From the NCBI GenBank assembly GCA_964426945.1, contig CAYRSS010000014.1:1-64000 (forward strand): a stretch of DNA of 64,000 bases. Reading direction: 5' to 3'. Positions 26,787 through 34,304 of this stretch are shown one piece after another. Every line of letters starts with the position of its first letter. Position 1 is the first letter of the stretch. The notes under the pieces are model-generated. The model worked only from the letters and a program-made list of their open reading frames with translations, made no database searches and was not told the DNA's origin. A program made the translations under genes and the position numbers. This DNA comes from CAYRSS01 sp964426945. GTDB taxonomy: Bacteria; Planctomycetota; Phycisphaerae; UBA1845.

Positions 26787-26820
26787 GGGGCACGGGCCGG
26801 CGTAAGCCGTCCCGTGCCCC
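26787..26820 (-). terminator. Terminator of the first tandem WNQNE gene
   Basis: GGGGCACGGG pairs with CCCGTGCCCC around a partly paired loop. On the minus strand the stem is followed by TCTTATTTTTA, about 70 bp after the stop at 26889. Confidence 0.8.
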
Positions 26821-26888
26821 GTGTTGAGTGGCGAATCTAACGTGGCCCTGCGGCCGGGTATTCACCCGACTGCCTGACCGGCGTCAGT

Positions 26889-28268
26889 TTACTTGCCGCC
26901 GAGGTTGCCGGCGCCCATGAGCCGGTTCTGGTTGATCAGCTCGCGGCTGGCGTCCATCGCGCGATTCTCCTCGTCCTCGAGAGAACGAGCAGCATCAACG
27001 ACGTCCCACTGGACCGAAGCGCTGTCATCCGTGCCGTGCAGGGTCAGGTTCGAACCCGCATGGCTGACGGCCGCAGCGACCAGGATCTTGTTCGCCACGC
27101 CGAGGATGGCCTCCTCCGTCGCGATGACCGTGTCGGTCGTCACGTCGGTGGTGGAGCAGTCGAGGCAGGCGACGCCGCCCTTGCCGGTCAGACGGGCCTT
27201 GCCCTTGTCCGTACCGATGTTGGCGCGGAGGAAGTGGTTCGCCGTGATGACGCCCACGCCCATGAAGTCGCTCAGGAGGGTCTGGTCCCAGCAGGTCAGG
27301 CAGCGAGCCGTACCCGAGAACCGGTCCTCGTTCTGGTTCCAGATGTCGGCCTGGACCCAGGTGGTGGCCGGACCGTTGCCCGTCGCGCGGAGGTCAGCCC
27401 CGGCGAGGTGCATGGTCAGGTCGGTGTCGAGGACGGCGACCGGCAGACCGCCGGCGACGATGATCGACGGAACCGAGAAGAAGTTGATCTGCAGACGAGC
27501 GGGAGAGGCGTCGTACTCGACGCCGTCAAGCGCCAGCGTACCACTGGGATCACAGACGCCAGCGGTTGCGGACAGGCGCTTGTACGAAAACGCATCGTAC
27601 TCCCACGCGGCGCCGAGCAGGTAGTCGATCTTGGTCGCCGAGCCCGAAAGATGGTTGTGCTGAATCTCACACCCACCGATTTCAACCGCCCAACCGATGA
27701 TGAAGCCGCGAACGGTGCGGCGCGTCAGGTTGTAGATGCGGTTGTCCGGGTCCAGGCGGCCCGTGCCGAAGTGGGCCGGATTGCCGACCGGAGCCGGATC
27801 AGCGTCGAGGTTGCCGAACGGGGGCACCTGGGTCGAATCGCCACCCGGGAACGGGCCCGGGAGGAGGTTCGTGTTGTTGCCCGTGGCGGCCGACCACCAG
27901 GTCGGCTTGTTCGGCGACAGGAAGATCTGCACGTCGACGAAGTTCCAGCCCGGATGGGCGCGCTCGATGATCTCCGTCTGCCCAGGGAACTGGGAGACTT
28001 CGGCCGCGAGCGGGCAGTCACCGTTGATGAGGTACAGCTGGACGTACGTCGCGTCGTTGCTGTCGTTGGTCAGCTCGATGATCGTGTCGGCCGTGACGAC
28101 CTCGGCGCCGGGGGCGCCCGAGAACTTCACTTCGACGTCGGACCAGTACAGAAGGCTGCCCTTCTGGTTCGGATTGACGGCCGGAGCAGCGTCATAGACA
28201 CGGGCGGCCATCGCCGGAGCGACCGTCATCCCGGCCAGCAGCGCCGCCAAGAAAAGGTTCTTTCTCAT
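26889..28268 (-). CDS. Secreted WNQNE-family protein, tandem copy 1
   Basis: This exported protein of 459 aa belongs to a family I cannot name. Signal peptide: MRKNLFLAALLAGMTVAPAMAAR. The mature protein is almost only the two-module domain. Module A spans about residues 33-300 (KGSLLYWSDVEVKF, IIELTNDSNDATYVQLYLI, HPGWNFVDVQIFLSPNKPTW, VRGFIIGWAVEIGG). Module B spans about 305-420 (DIWNQNEDRFSGTARCLTCW, ANHFLRANIGTDKGKARLTG, and a second Cys pair ACLDC). The predicted secondary structure by eye is beta-rich. It lies in a run of three paralogues on the same strand, each with its own ribosome site and wide (over 230 bp) gaps, so they may be separately transcribed. The ATG at 28268 is chosen for its signal peptide and upstream GGAGAG. 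Confidence 0.9.
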   Translation of the reverse strand: MRKNLFLAALLAGMTVAPAMAARVYDAAPAVNPNQKGSLLYWSDVEVKFSGAPGAEVVTADTIIELTNDSNDATYVQLYLINGDCPLAAEVSQFPGQTEIIERAHPGWNFVDVQIFLSPNKPTWWSAATGNNTNLLPGPFPGGDSTQVPPFGNLDADPAPVGNPAHFGTGRLDPDNRIYNLTRRTVRGFIIGWAVEIGGCEIQHNHLSGSATKIDYLLGAAWEYDAFSYKRLSATAGVCDPSGTLALDGVEYDASPARLQINFFSVPSIIVAGGLPVAVLDTDLTMHLAGADLRATGNGPATTWVQADIWNQNEDRFSGTARCLTCWDQTLLSDFMGVGVITANHFLRANIGTDKGKARLTGKGGVACLDCSTTDVTTDTVIATEEAILGVANKILVAAAVSHAGSNLTLHGTDDSASVQWDVVDAARSLEDEENRAMDASRELINQNRLMGAGNLGGK

Positions 28269-28403
28269 TGCTTGTTCACTCTCCAAAAATCGCGTTGCCG
28301 CGAGTATTGCCTCTTCGGGTTCGGCGTGAGAAGGACGATCGTCGGTTTCAAACGGACGCCCGACGACTTGTCTCATCCCTCCACACGCGCCATCTGAATT
28401 CCT

Positions 28404-28474
28404 GTTCGCGGGAAAACCGGGGCGGTCGAGAAGCGGCTGCTTTCGCCGCCCCAGGTTTTTGAGATCCCGCGAAC
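28404..28474 (-). terminator. Extended hairpin terminator of tandem copy 2
   Basis: An outer stem (GTTCGCGGG / CCCGCGAAC) and an inner stem (CCGGGGCGG with CCGCCCCAGG, imperfect) stack around a loop. On the minus strand a GGTTTTCC tract follows the inner stem. It lies just after the stop at 28502. Confidence 0.65.
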
Positions 28475-28501
28475 GATCATTCCCCTCCAAACACGTTCAG
28501 A

Positions 28502-29875
28502 CTAGTTGCGCGTGCGGATCGCACGACCCGTCTTGGTGGCGGGAGCGGGGGTCAGGCCCAGCTCGGCGCGGTTGCGCTCGATCTGCTCCATCTCACGCTC
28601 CTCGAGCTCGCGGCCGAGCTCGACGACGTCCCAAAGCACGGTCGCGCTGTCATCGGTGCCGTGGAGGGTCAGGTTCGAACCCGCCTCCTCGATACCGCCG
28701 CCAGCCTGCATGATCTTGACGGCCACGCCGAGGATCGCCTGCGCGGTGGCAGTGACCGTGTCGGTCGTGTCGTCGGTCGTGCTGCAGTCGAGGCAGGCGA
28801 CGCCGCCGAGACCGGTCAGGCGAGCCTTGCCCTTGTCGGTGCCGATGTTGTCACGCAGGAAGTGGTTCGCGGTGACAACGCCGTAGCCCATGAAGTCGCC
28901 GAGCAGCGTCTGGTCCCAGCAGGTCAGGCAGCGCGAGGTGCCCGAGAAGCGGTCTTCGTTCTGGTTCCAGATGTCCGCCTGGACCCACGTGGTCGCCGGG
29001 CCGGTGCCCGTCGCACGGAAGTCGGCGCCCGCCAGGTGCATGGTCAGGTCCGTATCGTAGATCACGATCGGAATCTGGCCCGGCTGCGCGATGATCGTCG
29101 GGACGCTGAAGAACTCGATCTGAAGGCGCGCCGGCGACTTGTCGTACTCGACACCGTCGAGCTTGAGCTCGCCATGGGGAGCGCACACACCGGCATCCGC
29201 GGAAAGCCGCTTGTAGGCGTACGCGTCGTACTCCCACGCGGTGCCGAGCTGGAAGTTCACCTTCATGGCTGAGCCAGTGAGCTCGTTGTGCTGCTTCTCG
29301 CAGCCCTCGACCCCCACAGCCCAACCGACGATGAAGCCGCGGACAGTGCGGTTCGCCAGGCTGAACAGATGGTTGTCCGGATCAAGACGGCCGGTACCCA
29401 GGTGGTCGGGGCTGCCGACCGGGGCCGGGTCCGCGTCCAGATTGCCGAACGGCGGGATCTGCAGCGAGTCGCCGTTGGGAGAGATCTGGTTGTTGTTGCC
29501 CGAGGCGGCCGACCAGTAGGTCGGCTTGTTGGGCGACAGGAAGATCTGGACGTCCACGAAGTTCCAGCCCGGGTGAGACCGCTCGAGCAGCTCGAACGGG
29601 AACGCACCAGCGCGCTCCTCGGCCAGCGGGCAATCGCCGTTGACCAGGTACAGCTGGACGTACACGCCGCTGTTGCTGTCGTTGGTGAGCTCGATGATGG
29701 TGTCGGCGACGTTAACGCCGGCCGCATCGTACTTCACCTCGACGTCCGACCAGTACAGAAGGCTGCCCTTCTGGTTCGCGTTGACCTGCGGGGCCGCCTG
29801 AAAATCACGGACAGCCATCGCAGGCGCGGCGATCAAGCCCGCAAGCATCGCCGCAAGAAAAGTGTTTCGATTCAT
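28502..29875 (-). CDS. Secreted WNQNE-family protein, tandem copy 2
   Basis: This exported protein of 457 aa is closely related to its two neighbours over its whole length. Signal peptide: MNRNTFLAAMLAGLIAAPAMAVR. Module A starts at KGSLLYWSDVEVKYDAAGV and includes CPLAEERAGAFPFELLERSH and VRGFIVGWAVGVEG; module B has ADIWNQNEDRFSGTSRC, TCWDQTLLGDF and ANHFLRDNIGTDKGKARLTG, again with ACLDC. It differs from copy 1 mainly in loops and in the C-terminal 40 residues (LELGRELEEREMEQIERNR-like charged helix). AAAGGAG stands upstream of the ATG at 29875. A structural or sheath role through many copies is possible; no catalytic motif is visible. Confidence 0.9.
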   Translation of the reverse strand: MNRNTFLAAMLAGLIAAPAMAVRDFQAAPQVNANQKGSLLYWSDVEVKYDAAGVNVADTIIELTNDSNSGVYVQLYLVNGDCPLAEERAGAFPFELLERSHPGWNFVDVQIFLSPNKPTYWSAASGNNNQISPNGDSLQIPPFGNLDADPAPVGSPDHLGTGRLDPDNHLFSLANRTVRGFIVGWAVGVEGCEKQHNELTGSAMKVNFQLGTAWEYDAYAYKRLSADAGVCAPHGELKLDGVEYDKSPARLQIEFFSVPTIIAQPGQIPIVIYDTDLTMHLAGADFRATGTGPATTWVQADIWNQNEDRFSGTSRCLTCWDQTLLGDFMGYGVVTANHFLRDNIGTDKGKARLTGLGGVACLDCSTTDDTTDTVTATAQAILGVAVKIMQAGGGIEEAGSNLTLHGTDDSATVLWDVVELGRELEEREMEQIERNRAELGLTPAPATKTGRAIRTRN

Positions 29876-30149
29876 TCCCAATCTCCTTTGTTGCCTTAAA
29901 GGAAACACATTCACAAAAAATCACGGGAACGGCCACCTCAGTGGGGCGTCTTCACCTTGACGACCCTTCCCGAAATAAACGCTTCTTTCCGTGTCAGGAG
30001 AGCCGCGGGGGATCTGCGATTGCTCGCCGAACGCCGCCCCGCCATCTCCCCACTCCGCCGACCGGTCCGTCCTTCCGGGCGACTGATCGCGGGCCGTCAA
30101 ACCCGCGACCGACCGGTCGCCGTGTCCGTCCCCGCCGGGACCGCCAAAA

Positions 30150-31589
30150 CTACTGGCGGCCGCCGAGGGTACGGGTCGTCTTCGTCGAAGGCATCGGGTT
30201 GAGGCTCATCTCCGCACGCTTGCGGTTGATCAGCTCCATCTCCTCGGTCTCGAGCTCGCGCCCGAGTTCGACGACATCCCAAAACACCTTCGCCGTATCG
30301 TCTGTGCCCTGAAGGGTGAGCGGCGAGCCCGCCATCATCAGGTTGTCGAACATCCCGATCGCCGGCCGACCATCGCCGCCGCGCTGATCTTCATCCTCCT
30401 CCACCGCAGCGATGGTCGGAGCGAGGATCTTCACGGCCACGCCGAGGATCGGCGCCTGAACCGCGATCAGGGTGTCCTCCAGGTCGTCAATCGTCAGCAC
30501 GTTCGGACAGGCGACGCCTCCATTGCCGGTCAGGCGAGCCTTACCCTTGTCCGTGCCGATATTCGCGCGGAGGAAGTGATTGGCAGTGACCACGCCCACG
30601 CCCATGTAGTCGCGGAGGAGCGTCTGGTCCCAGCAGGTCAGGCAGCGGGACGTACCCGAGAACCTGTCCTCGTTCTGGTTCCAGAGGTCCACCAGGACCC
30701 ATGTCGTCTGCGGACCGCCGCCGACCGCGCGGAAGTCCGCGCCCGCGAGGTGCACCGTCAGGTCCGTGTCCACCACCAGGGCCGACGGGTTCGGACCCCC
30801 GCCCGGCGCGCTGGAGAGAGTGGTGGGCACGCTGTAGAAGTCGAGCTGCAGCCGGGCCGGCGAGGCGTCGTACTCGACCCCGTCGAGGCTTAGCTCGCCG
30901 GAAGGATTGCAAACGCCCGGCGTTGCAGTAAGCCGCTTGTAGGCGAACGCGTCATACTCCCAGGCGGCCGTGTGCTGGTAGTCCACCTTCATGGCCGAGC
31001 CACTCAGGTGGTTGTGCTGCCTCTCACAGCCCTCGATGAGCACCGCCCAACCCACGATGAAACCGCGGACCGTGCGGTTGGTCGTCCCGAGCGCCTCGTT
31101 GTCGGGGTCGAGACGGCCATCGCCGAGATGATCAGGGCTGCCCACCGGCTGCGGATCCGCGTCCAGGTTGCCGAACGGCGGAACCTGAAGCGTGTCGCCG
31201 CCGCCGTTGTTGCCGCTGGCGGCCGACCAGAACGTCGGCTTGTTCGGGCTCAGGAAGATCTGAGCGTCGACAAAGTTCCAACCGGGGTGAGCGCGCTCCA
31301 GCAACTCGAACGGAAAGGCGCCCGAGCGGATCTCAGCCAGGGGCGCATCACCGTTCACGAAGTAGAGTTGGACATACGTGGAGTCGTTCGAGTCGTTGGT
31401 CAGCTCGATGAACGTATCGAAGACCAAGAACCCGTCCTGGTCGAACTTCACTTCGACGTCAGACCAGTAAAGCAAGCTGCCCTTCTGATTCGGGCTGACT
31501 TGCGGGGCGGCGGTGAAGTCGCGGGCGGCCAGGACCGGCATGGCCATCCCCCCCACGAGCATCGCAGCCCAGAAAGTGTTTCTGTTCAT
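30150..31589 (-). CDS. Secreted WNQNE-family protein, tandem copy 3
   Basis: This exported protein of 479 aa has the signal MNRNTFWAAMLVGGMAMPVLAAR and the same two modules as its neighbours: KGSLLYWSDVEVKFDQDGF, HPGWNFVDAQIFLSPNKPTF, VRGFIVGWAVLIEGC, then VDLWNQNEDRFSGTSRC, TCWDQTLLRDYMGVGVV and ANHFLRANIGTDKGKARLTG. The second cysteine pair of module B (ACLDC in copies 1 and 2) is reduced to ACPNV, so one disulfide has probably been lost. It also carries an insertion rich in Asp/Glu/Arg (EEDEDQRGGDGRP) before the conserved LTLQGTDDTAKVFWDVVELG end. GGAGAGCAGGAG precedes the ATG at 31589. It is the promoter-proximal copy of the run. Confidence 0.9.
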   Translation of the reverse strand: MNRNTFWAAMLVGGMAMPVLAARDFTAAPQVSPNQKGSLLYWSDVEVKFDQDGFLVFDTFIELTNDSNDSTYVQLYFVNGDAPLAEIRSGAFPFELLERAHPGWNFVDAQIFLSPNKPTFWSAASGNNGGGDTLQVPPFGNLDADPQPVGSPDHLGDGRLDPDNEALGTTNRTVRGFIVGWAVLIEGCERQHNHLSGSAMKVDYQHTAAWEYDAFAYKRLTATPGVCNPSGELSLDGVEYDASPARLQLDFYSVPTTLSSAPGGGPNPSALVVDTDLTVHLAGADFRAVGGGPQTTWVLVDLWNQNEDRFSGTSRCLTCWDQTLLRDYMGVGVVTANHFLRANIGTDKGKARLTGNGGVACPNVLTIDDLEDTLIAVQAPILGVAVKILAPTIAAVEEDEDQRGGDGRPAIGMFDNLMMAGSPLTLQGTDDTAKVFWDVVELGRELETEEMELINRKRAEMSLNPMPSTKTTRTLGGRQ

Positions 31590-32676
31590 TCTCCTGCTCT
31601 CCTTTGTTGTCGCAGTACAACGCACTCGGATGTGTCCAGTTGGAAGCCGTGTTCGGAAGCGGCGAGGCGTCAGCGCCGCGCACCGAGCGCACCGGCTCTC
31701 GATTGAAAGTTAGCCTCTTTCCTCGCAACCTCCTTCGTCTACTCTCGCCCCTCGGCCCTAGGTTATCACGCGCACGCTTCCCATGCAAGGCTTCAGCGGG
31801 AGGATCCGACGGGTCGGACCGCCCCATTTTCACACGCTCCGAGTCGCCCGGTCCGCCCCCCGGAACGGCCCGGCGACAAGGACGCCGGACCCGGCAGAAA
31901 GCGGACAGTGCTGATTGGCCTGCGTCTCCTCCGGTCCCTTCGACATGCGCCGAACTCGCGGCGGATTCAGGCGGCGGCCTCATGTCCGGGCCGCGTTGCT
32001 GGCCGGCGCAAGAACTGCGCGACGAGGTAAACCGCCTCGAGTGCAGGATTCACGCTTCAGCCAAACTCCCCAAAACCATCCTGAACAGGCAAAATCAGCC
32101 TTCCCACATTGTGCAAATTCTCGGACTGGATTCAAGACCATTGCCGGTGTTTTGCCTATTTTTCTATCTTACCTACGTCCTATAATGCGTCCAGGCAACC
32201 CACCCTGCGGCCTCGCCAGCACCATTATCGCGGTTTTGCCCCCTCGGGCAGCCCTCGGAGCGCTCCTCCAACGGCACCGAAAGAACGCCCCGGCGCGACG
32301 CCCGGACAGCCCTTATCCGCGCCGATCGACAGCCTGCAGTGCCTCCATTTTAACCCGGATGGGGCCGTGTCCGGTTCACGCCTGGCCGACTGCCAAGCGG
32401 CTCCGCGGCGGCCGGGAGCGTCCTCTCGCGCCGCGGCGGACCGGGGCGTAAAGGCCGTGGCAATTTCGCCGCCCCGGCTCAGTGCCACGTTGGTGGCACT
32501 CCATCGGCCCGCGCACCGCCGTGGACCGCCGGTCCTATCGGACCCGCCCGGCCGGCTCCCCCGGCCGCAAACGCAGGCCGGGGAAATGACCGATAGTCGA
32601 TCGGGGGACAGCAGGTTTGCCCCCCGGGGCCCCTGCGCCCTTGGTCGGAGCGTCCTTATCCAGGCGGCACGAAGCG
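31590..32676. other. 1.1 kb divergent intergenic region
   Basis: No convincing gene was found between the divergent genes starting at 31589 (minus) and 32677 (plus). Noted elements are a TTTTGCCTATTTT tract at 32150-32162, a perfect TATAAT at 32181-32186 without a good -35 box, and a perfect 8-bp palindrome AGTGCCAC-GTTG-GTGGCACT at 32481-32500. Short open frames here have no ribosome sites or recognisable protein features. Confidence 0.5.
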
Positions 32677-33876
32677 ATGGCACACGAACTCACCATCTGT
32701 CTGTACAACCCCGACCAGCAGGGTCGAAGCGACTTCGCCACGGCGTTCCGGGAGCTGCCCGGCGTTCGCGTCCACTGCGAGGCGGCCACCCCCGAGGACC
32801 TCCGAGACTGGTTGCGCAGCGTTCACTTCGACGCCGTGTGCCTCAACCTGGACCTCAAGAACGACGCCGGGTTCGCAGCCGTCGAGACCATCGTCCACGC
32901 CGCACCCAAGACGCCGATCGTCGGGGTCAGCGCGATGCAGGAGCCCACGTTCATCATCCGGGCGATGCGCTCAGGCTGCTCGCAGTTCGTCTGCTGGCCC
33001 ATCGACAACAACGACCTTCGCAGCGTGTTCGAGCGGCTGCGGGCTCTGCGCCCGGCGGTCGTCTCGCAGTCCAAGCGGGTCTGCGTCGTCGGCTCGTCCG
33101 GCGGGACCGGCGCGACGACGATCGCCTGCAACCTGGCCATGGAGCTCGCCCAGGAGTCCGGCCAGCGCGTCGGACTGGTCGACATGAACCTCGAGTTCGG
33201 TGACGTCGCCTGTGCCTTCGACTGCCATCCGTCCTATTCCGTGGCCGACGTCTGCAGCGACACCGGCGACGTCGACCGCTCCGTTCTCGAACGGGCGCTG
33301 CACGAGCTGCCGTGCAACGTCTCGCTTTTGGCCCGCCCGGAGAATATCGAGCAGGCCCGCGCGGTCATGCCCGACGGCATCGAGCACGTCCTGACCGTGA
33401 TGGGCGAGATGTTCCCGCACGTCGTGGTCGATCTGCCGCGGGCGTACGGGTTCCTCAGCACCGCGGTCCTGCGCGAGTCCGATGCGGTCCTCATCGTCAT
33501 GCAGCTCGGCGTGCCCTTCATCCGCAACGCCGCGCGGCTCTACCAGAACCTGGTCGACATGGGGGCGCGCGAGGAGCGCATCCACTTCGTGATCAACCGC
33601 TGCAACTCCAACGCCGAGCGGATCACCCCCAAGGAAGTGGAAGAGCACTTCAATCGCCCGGTCTTCGCGATGATTCCCAACGACTACCGCCGCGTGCAGG
33701 GCGCCCTCGATCTGGGCCATTCGCTCGGCGCCGACGCCCCCAACAGCCCGGTGAGAACGGCGATTCGGGGCATGGCCAAGCGCATCGTCCACCCCGACAC
33801 CGAAGCCGCAGCCGGCGCCGCCGCGGCCGGTCCGAGCTTCCTGGGCCGCCTCTTCGGCCGGGGTGCCAAGCCCTAG
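32677..33876 (+). CDS. CpaE/MinD-like ATPase with receiver-like N-terminus
   Basis: This cytoplasmic protein of 399 aa resembles CpaE, the localisation ATPase of Flp/Tad pilus systems. Residues about 1-125 look like a degenerate response-regulator receiver (HFDAVCLNLDLKNDAGFAA, TPIVGVSAM, GCSQFVCWPIDNNDL). Residues about 135-380 are a ParA/MinD-type ATPase with the deviant Walker A GSSGGTGATT, GLVDMNLEFGDVACAF (Walker A' Asp) and HVVVDLPRAYGFLSTAVL (Walker B). The C-terminus is rich in Ala/Gly and ends FLGRLFGRGAKP. No other Tad pilus gene (cpaF, tadB, tadC, flp) is visible nearby, so the partner is unknown. It is the only clearly cytoplasmic gene within the 41-kb run of exported proteins. 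The ATG at 32677 lacks a strong ribosome site but fits the receiver fold start. Confidence 0.85.
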   Translation: MAHELTICLYNPDQQGRSDFATAFRELPGVRVHCEAATPEDLRDWLRSVHFDAVCLNLDLKNDAGFAAVETIVHAAPKTPIVGVSAMQEPTFIIRAMRSGCSQFVCWPIDNNDLRSVFERLRALRPAVVSQSKRVCVVGSSGGTGATTIACNLAMELAQESGQRVGLVDMNLEFGDVACAFDCHPSYSVADVCSDTGDVDRSVLERALHELPCNVSLLARPENIEQARAVMPDGIEHVLTVMGEMFPHVVVDLPRAYGFLSTAVLRESDAVLIVMQLGVPFIRNAARLYQNLVDMGAREERIHFVINRCNSNAERITPKEVEEHFNRPVFAMIPNDYRRVQGALDLGHSLGADAPNSPVRTAIRGMAKRIVHPDTEAAAGAAAAGPSFLGRLFGRGAKP

Positions 33877-34077
33877 GCACCGCCGTGCGTCCCCGATCCG
33901 GCCCGGATGCTCCCTTGCGAAGCCGCCCCGGCGCATCCGCGCTTCCACGCTTCCGAGTTTCCGCGTTCCCCCGCTGCGTGGAAACGCGCAGCCCCTGAAC
34001 ATCAAGCGTGAGTGCAAGTGCCTGCCCCGCGGCACGATTATCGGGCCCGGACATGGTCCTCACATCTGCCCGCCGCG

Positions 34078-34107
34078 TTGACCCTGTTTTGGCCGCCGCC
34101 GTATAAT
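34078..34107 (+). promoter_or_regulatory. Strong promoter-like pair before the subtilase gene
   Basis: TTGACC (34078-34083) and a perfect TATAAT (34102-34107) are spaced by 18 nt. Transcription near 34114 would give a leader of about 190 nt, which contains a CCGTCCG/CGGACGG hairpin. The rest of the 33877-34304 gap shows nothing recognisable. Confidence 0.7.
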
Positions 34108-34304
34108 GACCACCGGGGTCTTCGTTAAGGGGTATGGGCGGCCGTCCGGAGTCGGACGGCGCGTGCGGGGAGTACGCATCCCCACGCCGTGCGATCAGGT
34201 CGTCCCCGTGGTCTGTCGAATCCGTCAAGCCGCCGTGCAAACCGCGCGGCGGCACCGCGCAACGCACCCCCGGCGTCTTTACGCCGCGGGGAGGGGAAGT
34301 TGTT

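Noticed and set aside
31604..32451. Open frames of 180-360 codons in the gap before the CpaE-like gene
   Set aside because: No ribosome sites, Pro/Arg/Ser-rich random-looking products, and overlap with AT-rich likely regulatory DNA.
34114..34304. GCAAACC-containing leader before the subtilase gene as a c-di-GMP-I riboswitch
   Set aside because: Only a short GTGCAAACCG string matches; the second conserved strand and tetraloop are absent.
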